This document shows positions 16,944-26,356 of a stretch of 64,000 nucleotides of DNA, piece after piece (position 1 is the first letter of the stretch; every line of letters begins with the position of its first letter). Below the pieces are notes generated by a model. The model did not search any database. It saw only the letters and a list, made by a program, of their open reading frames with translations, and was not told where the DNA came from. The DNA is taken from assembly GCA_965276955.1 (NCBI GenBank), contig CBDIBP010000006.1, positions 18,826 to 82,825 on the forward strand. Direction: 5' to 3'. Source of the DNA: JABDEZ01 sp965276955. GTDB taxonomy: Bacteria; Bacteroidota; Bacteroidia; Chitinophagales; Chitinophagaceae. A program made the position numbers and the translations under genes.

Positions 16944-17126
16944 CTGTTCCCTTTTTTACAAAATAAGGTAAAATACCCGGTGTCACCTCGCTATGTGTCA
17001 GTTCTTTTTTGAACATTCTTTTACCATAAGTATCGAACCCTGTCAGGTACACCAAGTGGCTAATAAAAAAGATGGCCCAAGGCTGGTATACTGGCATAAT
17101 TCTGTTATGTTTATAAATATATTATT

Positions 17127-18233
17127 ATGAATAAGGTAAAACTCCCTTTTTACGCACAATTGGCGCTTACGCTGCTATCGTTGGTGCTCATTCTATTCTT
17201 CCTGATACAAGGCAAGGATATTTTTGTGCCACTTGTGTTCGCATTGTTAGTAGGTGTGCTGCTATACCCGCTGAATAAGTTGCTGGAGACCAAACTACAC
17301 TTGGGCAGGGCATTGTCAGCATTCCTTTCCCTATTTGCATTTATAGCAGCCATAGCAGGCTTTATCTGGTTCTTTACGATCCAGATCATTAATTTCTCTC
17401 AAGATATACCACAACTGCAAAAGAGGGTCACACAGATCATTTCTTCCATCCAGCATTGGATAGCCTACACCTACCATATCAATACCCGCCAGCAAACTGA
17501 TTATATCAATAAATCAGCCACAGATATCATATCGCGGGTATACAACTCGGTGAGCAATATATTCCTGTCTCTTACGGGTATGGCCTTGCTTATCGTATTC
17601 GTACTTATTTTCAGCTTCTTCATGTTGTATCACCGGCGGCTTTTGCTCCGCTTCACTTTGCACCTTTTTAATGTAAAGCACAGAGCAAAGGTACATGAGG
17701 TGATAACAGAGAGCCGGTCTATGATGAACAACTATGTAATGGGACTGGTGTTGGAGATGGTAATAGTTGGCGTAGTGAACTGTACACTACTTTTAATACT
17801 GGGTGTGAAGTATGCGTTGCTGCTGGGGCTGCTTGCCGCTGTTATGAATATCATCCCTTACCTGGGTATTTACAGCGCTACTATTTTCTGCATGCTGGTA
17901 ACGTTTGCCAACAGTAGCTGGAGCCATGCACTGACCGTGGGTATAGCGCTTATCAGTGTACACATAGTAGACTCTAACGTGCTAATGCCCCGTATAGTAG
18001 GCAGCAGGGTAAAGATGAACCCGCTCATTACTATCATTGCCGTACTTATAGGAGAGTTCATATGGGGCATTCCCGGTATGTTCCTTTTTATACCTATCAC
18101 TGGTATGCTGAAGATCATTTTTGAACGAGTGGACGGCATGCAGCCCTGGGCTATGCTGATAGGCACTGACGACAACAAGCCCGTACTTGAGACCCGGAAC
18201 CCGAAAAAAGAAACCACTCCGGATGCAGAATAG
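17127..18233 (+). CDS. AI-2E family (PerM/YdiK-like) transporter
   Basis: This 368-residue integral membrane protein has two N-terminal hydrophobic segments (QLALTLLSLVLILFFLIQG, FVPLVFALLVGVLLYPL), a variable soluble loop around residues 85-140, and the family's conserved C-terminal half (LLLGLLAAVMNIIPYLGIY, SVHIVDSNVLMPRIVGSRVK, ITIIAVLIGEFIWGIPGMF). The superfamily includes exporters of autoinducer-2 and sodium/proton antiporters, so the substrate cannot be inferred. It is divergent from rnhB. Confidence 0.9.
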   Translation: MNKVKLPFYAQLALTLLSLVLILFFLIQGKDIFVPLVFALLVGVLLYPLNKLLETKLHLGRALSAFLSLFAFIAAIAGFIWFFTIQIINFSQDIPQLQKRVTQIISSIQHWIAYTYHINTRQQTDYINKSATDIISRVYNSVSNIFLSLTGMALLIVFVLIFSFFMLYHRRLLLRFTLHLFNVKHRAKVHEVITESRSMMNNYVMGLVLEMVIVGVVNCTLLLILGVKYALLLGLLAAVMNIIPYLGIYSATIFCMLVTFANSSWSHALTVGIALISVHIVDSNVLMPRIVGSRVKMNPLITIIAVLIGEFIWGIPGMFLFIPITGMLKIIFERVDGMQPWAMLIGTDDNKPVLETRNPKKETTPDAE

Positions 18234-18487
18234 ATATGCTTGTAGTTAATAATCTATATCATTTATTTTCTTGTCCATTTTTAGATATGCAAGCAATAAG
18301 GCCGCGAACAGTGGTAATGGCAGCAAAAGCATTGTATAACTCATAGCGCTGTAAAGGTGTATGTCCTATCCTTTGTACTGTAAATGTGAGCGTTATTGTG
18401 ATAATATATAACTTTATACGTGTGCTTAACGATGGCTTTATGAATGGTTAACCATTGCTTGGCGATCAGATAACAAGCCGTTAAGTA

Positions 18488-19042
18488 TTAATTATCTATT
18501 GCTATATCGGAGTTATTAGATAATGCTGTTCTATATTTTTCTATTTCTTCGTATACATCTGCTTTGCGGCCATCTACAATAGTTATTATTGTTTTGAAGG
18601 ACGAGCGTGGAAAGTAAGTATCCATTTTTACAGCTACCATTATCACCGGATCTTTTATCTGCCGGTATACCTCTGCAGGGTTATGCAGATCGAAGGCACA
18701 AAAGGTCCACCGGTAGTACATACGAGACATCTTATTGATATTAGACCACTGTATCTTCACACCATAATAATGATCTATAAAATACTCCGGCGTTAGTGTG
18801 ATAGCTGGTCTTTTCTGAATGGTCCTTATAAGCGCACGGGTAAAGCAGATGATGCGCGGGTATGTATAAAAAAGGATAAAAGCTATAATGCAAAGCATAA
18901 TAAGGTTGCCAGCATGCATCAACATAAAAGCGCAAGGCACCAGCACCCCTAAGTAAAATATAACGGTAAGGCCTATAGTAAAAAAAGGAGAGTAATAAAG
19001 ATGCTTTTCAGGCATGTGCTGTAGTGTTTCGGTTAGCTGCAA
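18488..19042 (-). CDS. STM3941-like membrane protein of unknown function
   Basis: This 184-residue protein has two membrane helices at about residues 20-65. A cytoplasmic domain follows in which PAITLTPEYFIDHYYGVKIQ and WSNINKMSRMYYRWTF resemble the short beta-rich domain of STM3941-family proteins. The similarity is recognised by pattern only. Another possible start lies nine codons in (MPEKHLYYS). No neighbours suggest a role. Confidence 0.65.
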   Translation of the reverse strand: MQLTETLQHMPEKHLYYSPFFTIGLTVIFYLGVLVPCAFMLMHAGNLIMLCIIAFILFYTYPRIICFTRALIRTIQKRPAITLTPEYFIDHYYGVKIQWSNINKMSRMYYRWTFCAFDLHNPAEVYRQIKDPVIMVAVKMDTYFPRSSFKTIITIVDGRKADVYEEIEKYRTALSNNSDIAIDN

Positions 19043-19170
19043 AACTAAGCGGGCTATATTTATATTGTGTTATTTTTTATGGGGCCAAAACTTTAGGTAC
19101 CTGAAAAAATAATAAAGATCTGTTTACAGGCTTTTTCTGATAAATATTAGCTGCTAAGGATAAATAAAGT

Positions 19171-19178
19171 TAATTTTG
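19171..19178 (+). promoter_or_regulatory. Bacteroidota -7 element upstream of mgtE
   Basis: taattttg matches TAnnTTTG about 45 bases before the mgtE start. No convincing TTG lies 19-21 bases upstream. Confidence 0.4.
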
Positions 19179-19223
19179 CACGCCTTTAGATAAAGACATT
19201 TCACAGATCAAGTACGATGCTAT

Positions 19224-20648
19224 ATGTCTCGTCCTTATCCAATTGTAAATCTCGAAAAATTATGGATAATGATGCTCCAAGACCTACGCGAACAAATACT
19301 GGACGGCGATCTGAGCGCACTTTTAGAGCACAGTAAAGACGAAGATTACCCTGCTGAAGTAAGTAAACTATTAGAAACACTACCCACCGAGGTGAGTTTG
19401 CGGTCTTTTATGGCGCTCCCTGACACTGTACAGGGGAAAGTATTCTCTTACCTGCAGCACAAACTGCAACGCAAAGTAATAGACCATATGCCCCGGATAA
19501 AGGCATCGATAATACTGAATAGCCTGGAATCGAACGACAGGCTTACTTTTTTTGATGATCTGAACGGCCTTGAAGTTTCGGAATACCTGAACTTTCTGGA
19601 TGAAAAGAACAAACGAGCCACATACGACCTGCTGGGCTACCCTGAGAAAAGCGTAGCCAGGATGATAAATACCGACTTTACAGCGGTACGTAAAGAATGG
19701 ACCATAGCGGAAGCCACCGCCCACCTGCGCAGGCACCAAAAAGATTCGGATGCAAGTGATATGATATTTGTGGTGGATGCTAATGGGATGCTGATAGACG
19801 ATATACCTATTCGCAAACTGGTACTGAATGATCCCGCGAAGACCATTGAAGATATAATGGATGGATTTTATGTGAAGCTGAACATCCAGGATAGTATAGA
19901 TGACGCCATAACCCGCTTTAAAGAATACGACCGCGTGGCGCTGCCCGTGACCAATAACAGCAACGTGCTGCTGGGCGTGGTAACGGTAGATGACGTAATA
20001 GATGAGGCTGAAGAAAAAGACACAAAAGAAATGCAACAGTTCGGTGGTATGGATGCCCTGGACACTCCTTATGTGCAAACCCCTTTCTTTACCCTGATAC
20101 GCAAACGCGCTGGTTGGCTCATTATACTTTTCCTTAGTGAAATGCTGACGGCAACGGCCATGGGGCATTTTGCCGACGAGCTGAATAAGGCATTGGTACT
20201 GGCTATCTTTATACCCCTGGTCATGTCAAGTGGTGGCAATAGCGGTTCGCAGGCAGCAACGCTCATCATTCGTGCTATGGCGCTTAAAGAGCTTACTCCT
20301 AACAAATGGTGGTACGTTATGCGCCGCGAGATACTTTCCGGTCTTACCCTGGGGTGTATACTTGGCGCTATGGGTTTCATACGCATATCTGTGTGGCATT
20401 ATATGCATTGGGATCATCCGCCATATGGAGAACATTGGCTGAAGATCGCCATCACCATATTCTTCTCTTTGATAGGCATCATCATGTGGGGTACCATCAG
20501 CGGATCTATGATACCTATGTTGCTGAAAAAGCTGAAGCTGGACCCTGCTACCTCATCGGCACCTTTTGTGGCTACGCTGGTAGACGTAACAGGGCTTGTA
20601 ATATACTTCTCCGTGGCAGCATTTATACTTAAGGGCACTTTATTATAA
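19224..20648 (+). CDS. mgtE: Magnesium transporter MgtE
   Basis: The 474 residues show the full MgtE layout: an N-terminal superhelical domain (about 15-150, LLEHSKDEDYPAEVSKLLETL), two CBS domains (about 155-280, IFVVDANGMLIDDIPI and LPVTNNSNVLLGVVTVDDVID), a connecting helix, then the membrane domain with LVMSSGGNSGSQAATLIIRA and MLLKKLKLDPATSSAPFVAT. The CBS part senses Mg2+ and gates the pore. The start could be MMLQDLREQI, about 16 codons in. A terminator follows directly. Confidence 0.95.
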   Translation: MSRPYPIVNLEKLWIMMLQDLREQILDGDLSALLEHSKDEDYPAEVSKLLETLPTEVSLRSFMALPDTVQGKVFSYLQHKLQRKVIDHMPRIKASIILNSLESNDRLTFFDDLNGLEVSEYLNFLDEKNKRATYDLLGYPEKSVARMINTDFTAVRKEWTIAEATAHLRRHQKDSDASDMIFVVDANGMLIDDIPIRKLVLNDPAKTIEDIMDGFYVKLNIQDSIDDAITRFKEYDRVALPVTNNSNVLLGVVTVDDVIDEAEEKDTKEMQQFGGMDALDTPYVQTPFFTLIRKRAGWLIILFLSEMLTATAMGHFADELNKALVLAIFIPLVMSSGGNSGSQAATLIIRAMALKELTPNKWWYVMRREILSGLTLGCILGAMGFIRISVWHYMHWDHPPYGEHWLKIAITIFFSLIGIIMWGTISGSMIPMLLKKLKLDPATSSAPFVATLVDVTGLVIYFSVAAFILKGTLL

Positions 20649-20671
20649 AAACACTGAAAATTCTTTCTTTT

Positions 20672-20707
20672 AGCCTGGATGTAGTGAACTCACATCCAGG
20701 CTTTTTT
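20672..20707 (+). terminator. Intrinsic terminator after mgtE
   Basis: An 11-base perfect stem (agcctggatgt, 20672-20682, with 20692-20702), a nine-base loop and a T-run. The left flank has no matching A-run, so it should serve the plus strand. Confidence 0.88.
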
Positions 20708-20742
20708 ATAGAAGGGCATTGTATTGCACCAAATTTATTGTT

Positions 20743-22830
20743 CTATTCGTTGGGCATAACATCATATGTTTTCTTCACTACGGCCCTTATCATGTCATCA
20801 AGGCTGGCAGTGGTCTCTATGATGCCGCTGATCACTTGTGCATTTAAGGGGTCAGTAGTATCTGCGGTATTAAATAATTGGGTCAGGCCCATAATAGTAG
20901 ATAGCGGCCCACGCACCTGGTGCGATTGCATCCAGGCTATTTCCCGAAGTTTATCGTTCTGAGACCGGATCTTTATCATCTGTTCGCGTTGCAATGTGAT
21001 GTTTCTTGAAAAACAGCTCACCCCAATAATGTTCCCGTCCGCATTTGCTATAGTATTGAAAAAAGTTTCGAGGTAGATCTTATTACCGTTCACCAGTTCT
21101 TCATCTATAACATCGAATGGACCTTCCAGTGCCTTGTGGTAATATTGTGCCCATCTTTTTAGCAGTTCGCAATCCACATCAGTTACTACAGCACTGTTAC
21201 CTGCATCCTGGTTTACATTGCACAATTTAAAAATGAACGCCTTATACGCATGGTTAGCAGAGATAAGGTCCATGTTCTTATCTACAGACCATATCATATC
21301 TGTAGTGTTATTGATGAGGGCAAAGAGATTTCTTTTTTCTGTTATTATTTTTTCTTCCAGTTTCTTTTCTTCTGTAATATCTCTTGAAAAAAAGTTGATA
21401 CCGGTGAGCATATTGTTGCTATCTAAAATAGGGTTGAAATTGATCTGCTCGTACCTATCTATTCCATTAACTTCCGACCTGAATACTATCTTGAACTGCT
21501 CTCCGTCAAATGCGCGTTTATAGTACCCATTCCATTCATCTATCAGTTTCTGATCTATGTCTGTTGCAGTTATTGCATTATAGTCAGTATTGTTGGCTAT
21601 CTTTTTTACCCTTTCATAGTAAGCATTATTCGCAATGGTCACGTTGTATCCGGTATCAATGGACCATATGATATCGTTTGTATTGTTGATGATGGCCAAC
21701 AGATCTTGCTGGTCTGCGGCTATTTTTTCTTCCAGCTTCTTTTGCTCAGTAATATCCGTATGGTATATGGCCAGACCGTCTTTTGTGGGGTACGCATTTA
21801 CCTGTATCCACTTATGTACAGAGGGTGCATACTCTTTAAAATGCACACTCACCCGGCCTGTCATAGCTTTTATATATTCAGGATAGAAACCAGTGGACTT
21901 AGAATTTGGAAATACATCCCACAAATTGGTACCTATGTAATTCTCCTTTTCTATTTGATACAATTTTTCCGTTTCCTTATTGATATAGGTAATGTTCCAA
22001 TCGTTATCCACTGTATAAAAGGCATCGGTGATGGTCTCCAGTATATTTTTTACTTCACTTTCTTTTTCTTTCAGCTGCTGTTCTACTATTAATTGCTCAT
22101 GCACGTCAATGGCTATTATCAGTCTTGAGCTATGCCCTTTTATGTAGGTATGGTAAGAATAAACGTGTGTATAAAAAATCGTCCTGTCTTTTTTTATGTG
22201 TTTCCATATGCCGGTATCGTGACATATTCTGGCAGACTTCTTTATCCCTATTGCCTTTTTTAATGCAGGCAGTTCTTCAGCAGGCCTTAAGTCAAAAATT
22301 GATTTTTGCAAGAACTCATTACGTGAATAGCCGTAAGAGCGGATAGCTGAATCGTTAACAGCAACGATCTGGAATGTTTCATCATTATATATCCACATGG
22401 GGGTAGGACTCACAACGAAAAAACTATTGTCGTAGGCATCATTGCACTTGCGTATCTCGTTCTGTTTCCTTTCAACTGCATATAAAATTGATCGTTCAAG
22501 TATATGCTCATCAAGAAGCGAAGATGTAATATGATCTTGTATACCCCTGCTAAAGGCAGCTTTTATATGTTCTGTATCATCAATTGAAGATATAAGGATG
22601 ATCGCGGTGTTGGAGAAAAGTTCCTTGTTCTCATCAAGTTGCTGGTAAAAGACCGCCAGGCCTGTAACAGAAACTAATAGTAAAGCTGTCTCTGCCCCAG
22701 CAGATATAAGGCACGACAAGGATGGGTATCGTAATATCCCGTCTGCCGTATATCCAATTTTTAGTAACAGTTTTAAAAGCGCCACATGGCCAATATCGTC
22801 ATCAACGATACTTACAGTTTTCTCTCTCAT
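20743..22830 (-). CDS. Pseudo-receiver, four PAS domains and a histidine box without kinase ATPase
   Basis: In this 695-residue soluble protein, residues 1-125 look like a receiver (SIVDDDIGHVALLKLLLK), but the phospho-aspartate position is S54 in LLLVSVTG and the conserved lysine is replaced in QDHITSSLL. Four PAS domains follow (about 130-250, 262-378, 388-512, 520-640); the linkers DITEQKKLEEKI and DITEEKKLEEKI show recent duplication. It ends with IAWMQSHQVRGPLSTIMGLT, histidine H637, and one more helix. No HATPase domain is present. It shares its ending with the PAS protein at 812-1393. The gene stands alone. Confidence 0.82.
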   Translation of the reverse strand: MREKTVSIVDDDIGHVALLKLLLKIGYTADGILRYPSLSCLISAGAETALLLVSVTGLAVFYQQLDENKELFSNTAIILISSIDDTEHIKAAFSRGIQDHITSSLLDEHILERSILYAVERKQNEIRKCNDAYDNSFFVVSPTPMWIYNDETFQIVAVNDSAIRSYGYSRNEFLQKSIFDLRPAEELPALKKAIGIKKSARICHDTGIWKHIKKDRTIFYTHVYSYHTYIKGHSSRLIIAIDVHEQLIVEQQLKEKESEVKNILETITDAFYTVDNDWNITYINKETEKLYQIEKENYIGTNLWDVFPNSKSTGFYPEYIKAMTGRVSVHFKEYAPSVHKWIQVNAYPTKDGLAIYHTDITEQKKLEEKIAADQQDLLAIINNTNDIIWSIDTGYNVTIANNAYYERVKKIANNTDYNAITATDIDQKLIDEWNGYYKRAFDGEQFKIVFRSEVNGIDRYEQINFNPILDSNNMLTGINFFSRDITEEKKLEEKIITEKRNLFALINNTTDMIWSVDKNMDLISANHAYKAFIFKLCNVNQDAGNSAVVTDVDCELLKRWAQYYHKALEGPFDVIDEELVNGNKIYLETFFNTIANADGNIIGVSCFSRNITLQREQMIKIRSQNDKLREIAWMQSHQVRGPLSTIMGLTQLFNTADTTDPLNAQVISGIIETTASLDDMIRAVVKKTYDVMPNE

Positions 22831-23026
22831 CCTTGACTATACTGAATTAATTTTTACCCTTTATAGGAAAAAACACACGTAAAAAATAATATTGGGTACA
22901 ATTTAGATAAAAATGGCCATTGTTACTGCATCAGACATCGCAATTTGTACACTTGTTCGTTATTTAATGTTTAGCTACACATATCCATTATTTATAAATA
23001 AAATGATCACAGGCGTGTGTTCTGGC

Positions 23027-24082
23027 CTAAATCTTCAATGTTATATCTCCACCAACAGGATAACCGGTGCAGGTAAGTATTTTCCCAGTTGCAAGATCGG
23101 AATCAGTAAGTACCTGGTTGTAAGAAAGCCATGTGTGGCCGTGCGTACATAGCGCTATACAGCTACCACATTGCCCTGTCTCGCAACTATAGGGTATGGG
23201 TATAGCCAGTTTTTTTGCAGCCTGCAAAATGCTTTGTGGGTATTGCACAACAAAAGTGTGGTGGGTACCGTGCAAATCCAAGTGCACCAAGTGTGTTTCT
23301 GTATCTGGCGGCAGTACGTGTGGCAACTGCACTACCGTATAGAAGTTCTCTTTTTTAATGTTCACGGCTGGTATGCCTTGCTCCTCCAGGCTAATGATAG
23401 CCATGCGCATGTAGGTGAACGGCCCACAGATATAGTAATAGATGTCTTGCCTGGGCACTATCCTATACTCCTCTATCAGTTTTGGAAGTAGCCACTTACT
23501 TAGCCGGGCACGGCCCAGATCGAACGATGAACTGAAGAGGAACTCCACCTTGAACCTGGAATGGAACCTGCCTTGCAGGGCAACGAGCTCGTCATAAAAA
23601 ACAGTTTCTTCACGGTTTCGGTTACTGTATATTAGCACTATGTGCAGCGATGGGTAGAGATGCAGTGCAGTTTTTAATAACGAGAATATTGGAGTGATAC
23701 CAATGCCGGCGGCTAAAAAGAATAGTTGCTTTTTTGTAGCTATATCGGCAGGCAAAGTGAACAGGCCTGCGGCGCCAGTGGTGTACAATACATCGCCTAC
23801 CTTGGCATGGTCTGTGAGCAGGCGCGAGAATGCACCGTTATCTATACGCTTTAGTGTAATGGCCAGTGGTTGCTGCAATACCGGCGTGCTGGATATGGAA
23901 AATGACCTGCGCTCTTCCTTATGGTGATGAGCGAATGCGAACGTAAGGAACTGGCCAGGGCTATATGCAATATCACCCTGCAACGGCTGAAGCTCGAATG
24001 TCTTCACACCGGTTACCTCTTCCTTTACAGCAGCTATGGTTACCTGCTGATATATGCTGCCAGTGGGGGTATACGCGTCCAT
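23027..24082 (-). CDS. Ferredoxin reductase-like flavoprotein with C-terminal 2Fe-2S domain
   Basis: This 351-residue protein matches PaaE/HCR-type electron transfer proteins. RRSFSISST is the FAD-binding strand, FLAAGIGITPIFSLL binds the pyridine nucleotide, and YYYICGPFTYMRMA completes the reductase. The C-terminal plant-type ferredoxin domain has cysteines C300, C305, C308 and C338 (YSCETGQCGSC ... LTCTG). It should move electrons from NAD(P)H to an oxygenase or similar partner, but no oxygenase or phenylacetate genes are adjacent, so the acceptor is unknown. Confidence 0.9.
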   Translation of the reverse strand: MDAYTPTGSIYQQVTIAAVKEEVTGVKTFELQPLQGDIAYSPGQFLTFAFAHHHKEERRSFSISSTPVLQQPLAITLKRIDNGAFSRLLTDHAKVGDVLYTTGAAGLFTLPADIATKKQLFFLAAGIGITPIFSLLKTALHLYPSLHIVLIYSNRNREETVFYDELVALQGRFHSRFKVEFLFSSSFDLGRARLSKWLLPKLIEEYRIVPRQDIYYYICGPFTYMRMAIISLEEQGIPAVNIKKENFYTVVQLPHVLPPDTETHLVHLDLHGTHHTFVVQYPQSILQAAKKLAIPIPYSCETGQCGSCIALCTHGHTWLSYNQVLTDSDLATGKILTCTGYPVGGDITLKI

Positions 24083-24156
24083 AAGTTAAGTACATATTTG
24101 TGGTTAGGCGGTATTAAAAGTATGCCTTATTTTTACTTGGCTCTAAAAAAATGCAC

Positions 24157-24543
24157 ATGAAAAAGGTAACTGGTATTGGTGGTATTTTCTTTAAATGTGA
24201 TGACCCCACTAAAATGAATGAGTGGTATAACCAGAACCTGGGCTTAGATGCTGGCCCCTATGGCGCCAGCTTTGAATGGCTGCAAGTAGCTGACCCTACC
24301 CAAAAAGCAACTACGCAATGGAGTACGTTCAAAAAGGATACACAATATTTCCAGCCCTCTGAAAAAGACTTTATGATCAATTACAGGGTAGAAAATATGG
24401 AAGAGCTGGTAGCTGAACTGAAAGCGAATGGTGTAACTGTGCTGGATGAAATAGAAGGCTCGGAATACGGCAAATTTGTGCATATAATGGACCCTGAGGG
24501 CAACAAGATACAATTGTGGGAAGCTGTAGATGAGACCATATAA
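24157..24543 (+). CDS. VOC-superfamily (glyoxalase-like) protein
   Basis: Starting at the second ATG (MKKVTGIGGIFFKCDDP) gives 128 residues with the two-module VOC fold: GIFFKCDDPTKMNEWYNQNLGL in the first half and MINYRVENMEELVAELKANG, then VHIMDPEGNKIQLWEA, in the second. The final glutamate is the usual metal ligand; the first histidine ligand is not evident. The members are metal enzymes or small-molecule binders, and the reaction cannot be called. Confidence 0.85.
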   Translation: MKKVTGIGGIFFKCDDPTKMNEWYNQNLGLDAGPYGASFEWLQVADPTQKATTQWSTFKKDTQYFQPSEKDFMINYRVENMEELVAELKANGVTVLDEIEGSEYGKFVHIMDPEGNKIQLWEAVDETI

Positions 24544-24576
24544 GCGGTGTGCTTATTAAGCTGGCACCAGAGTTAT

Positions 24577-25383
24577 CTAATCGTCGCCATCCTTGCTTAC
24601 AAGGCTTGTGAACGGGCTGCGCAGGTTTTGATAGCCCATCAGGTCTACCTTTATACTACCTATAAGTATAGGACTTTCTACCCTTAGTGGTATATGGTTA
24701 GCATCATCGCTTACCCATATGCGCATTTTTTCGCCGCCTTTAAAGATGGTACCTTCTATAAGTAGTGGGGCAAGCTTTACAGCATTAAAGGTGCCGTACC
24801 GTGTTTTTATCTTTTCCTTGCCGATATACCTGATGTATAGCGGGTATAGCTTATCATCAAGGAACATGTTGAACGGTATCTTGTCGCCGGGCTTGTGCTT
24901 ATTGTAGTCTATATTCCGGGCATAGTATATGGTGGACAACACATCTTGTGTGCAACGTGGTATACTAAATACTCCGTTCGTAGATATGGCTGTTCCTTTA
25001 TCGTGGTTAAAGGATACATCATTAAGTATTTTAGTACCGCCTTCATTCACGTTCCGTAGGAACTTAAGGGGCAGCATTGTCTGCTCGTCAATATAAGTTT
25101 CGTAAATGTCGCGCACTTTAAAGAACCAGTCGTAAGAGTGTACAGTGCGGCCGTCAGCGAATATGTGATAAGCCTTGTGACCAGCATACATCTGCTCAGA
25201 GGCGGTAAATGTTGCCTCACCTGCGTTCACCCAAATGAGGCTTACATTGTAATATACTTTGTAAAAGACCTTTTCCCCATTTTGGAAACTGGTATTACGA
25301 GCGCCGCAGAATTCATCCTGTGCGTTGGCGGTAAGTGAAAAAAGGCATATAGTTAGTAATACCAGGTCTTTAAATAGTTTCAT
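24577..25383 (-). CDS. Exported DUF3108 protein
   Basis: This 268-residue protein has a signal peptide ending TANAQ. The mature domain has the DUF3108 pattern: FQNGEKVFYKVYYNVSLIWVNAGEATF, a central YDWFFKVRDIYETYIDEQTMLPLKFLR, and a terminal KMRIWVSDDANHIPLRVE. The family is periplasmic and probably lipid-binding or envelope-related; no enzymatic role is established. It follows the flippase-like membrane gene by 14 bases on the same strand, so the pair is probably one operon. Confidence 0.82.
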   Translation of the reverse strand: MKLFKDLVLLTICLFSLTANAQDEFCGARNTSFQNGEKVFYKVYYNVSLIWVNAGEATFTASEQMYAGHKAYHIFADGRTVHSYDWFFKVRDIYETYIDEQTMLPLKFLRNVNEGGTKILNDVSFNHDKGTAISTNGVFSIPRCTQDVLSTIYYARNIDYNKHKPGDKIPFNMFLDDKLYPLYIRYIGKEKIKTRYGTFNAVKLAPLLIEGTIFKGGEKMRIWVSDDANHIPLRVESPILIGSIKVDLMGYQNLRSPFTSLVSKDGDD

Positions 25384-25397
25384 GTCAATTCATTTTT

Positions 25398-26345
25398 TTA
25401 GTTCAGCAGTTTCATTCTAAGAAGAAATACACTGCCGACAATGGATGGTAGTATCAGGTTAAGCAGCCATAAGCCTACCGTTGCGCCCAAAATACCTACC
25501 GTATTAGGCGATAAGTGGTGAAATAAATAGAGGCTTACCTGCCCACGTTCTCCTAATTCTGCCAGGGCTATAGATGGTATGATAGCTATGACCCAAAAGA
25601 AAAGAGCCGACATGCAGAACCCTTCTGTAAGTGGGATATCTACATGCATCCACCTGGATAAAAACAAATACTGTGCCGTAAAAACCCCGAAGCGCAGAAT
25701 AGAGATGCCCAGTATGGTCAATTGCTGGCGGGTAGTGAACCTGCGCAGCAACTGCCCAAAGATCTTGAATTTGCGGAACCATTTTATTTTTTGCAGCAAG
25801 GGCAACCAGTTCTCGAACTGCAGGTATACCAGGCCTATACCTGCCGTCACCACAAAGCATACAAGCAATGTGACCTTCTCTATAGTGCCGGGGAATGCTA
25901 TGTTATAATAGACGAGCCCAAGTAAACCGTATAGAAATAGTGTGAACATCTGTGCTACTGCACCCAATATGGAAACACTAATGAGCCGGAAAGTATTTTT
26001 CCGCTTCAGGTACATGATGCGGCCCGGGTACTCCCCTATACGGTTTGGTGTGATGATAGAAAAGGATAGCCCGGCTAATACCCCTGCCAGCGCGCTACCA
26101 TAAGACAGCGACTGTGCAGAGCCTGCAAGCAGGTGCCACTTTTTAGCTTCCAGCAGTATATTGATGGGCATGAGTACCACACAAAGCACTAAAAAATAAG
26201 TAGGCCCGGTTTGCCATACAGCTTCAACGCCTACCTGCGCTACCTGCTTGTGCACCTGCACCCATATAGTGTATAACAATACAACTGAAATAATAGCGCC
26301 TATCGTGTAGTTGAGCCATATTTTGGTACTTTTGTCCAATATCAT
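25398..26345 (-). CDS. LPG synthase transmembrane-region (UPF0104) flippase-like protein
   Basis: This 315-residue protein has about eight membrane helices. AGVLAGLSFSIITPNRIGEYPGRIMYLK is the conserved block of the lysylphosphatidylglycerol-synthase membrane domain, which moves lipids across the membrane. The cytosolic synthase domain is absent, as in many stand-alone members. Its ATG is only 11 bases from the divergent ruvC start, so each promoter must lie inside the other gene. Confidence 0.8.
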   Translation of the reverse strand: MILDKSTKIWLNYTIGAIISVVLLYTIWVQVHKQVAQVGVEAVWQTGPTYFLVLCVVLMPINILLEAKKWHLLAGSAQSLSYGSALAGVLAGLSFSIITPNRIGEYPGRIMYLKRKNTFRLISVSILGAVAQMFTLFLYGLLGLVYYNIAFPGTIEKVTLLVCFVVTAGIGLVYLQFENWLPLLQKIKWFRKFKIFGQLLRRFTTRQQLTILGISILRFGVFTAQYLFLSRWMHVDIPLTEGFCMSALFFWVIAIIPSIALAELGERGQVSLYLFHHLSPNTVGILGATVGLWLLNLILPSIVGSVFLLRMKLLN

Positions 26346-26356
26346 TTTTTACTTTT

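Noticed and set aside
16894..17097. 67-codon minus-strand frame with a hydrophobic start
   Set aside because: It overlaps the rnhB start, its last 17 codons are a shadow of rnhB, and the rest is no longer than expected by chance; not recognised.
19380..20168. 262-codon minus-strand frame
   Set aside because: Shadow of mgtE, rich in His/Tyr/Ile with no domain.
22831..23026. Possible small RNA or gene in the gap
   Set aside because: AT-rich with no promoter, hairpin or conserved frame that I can see.
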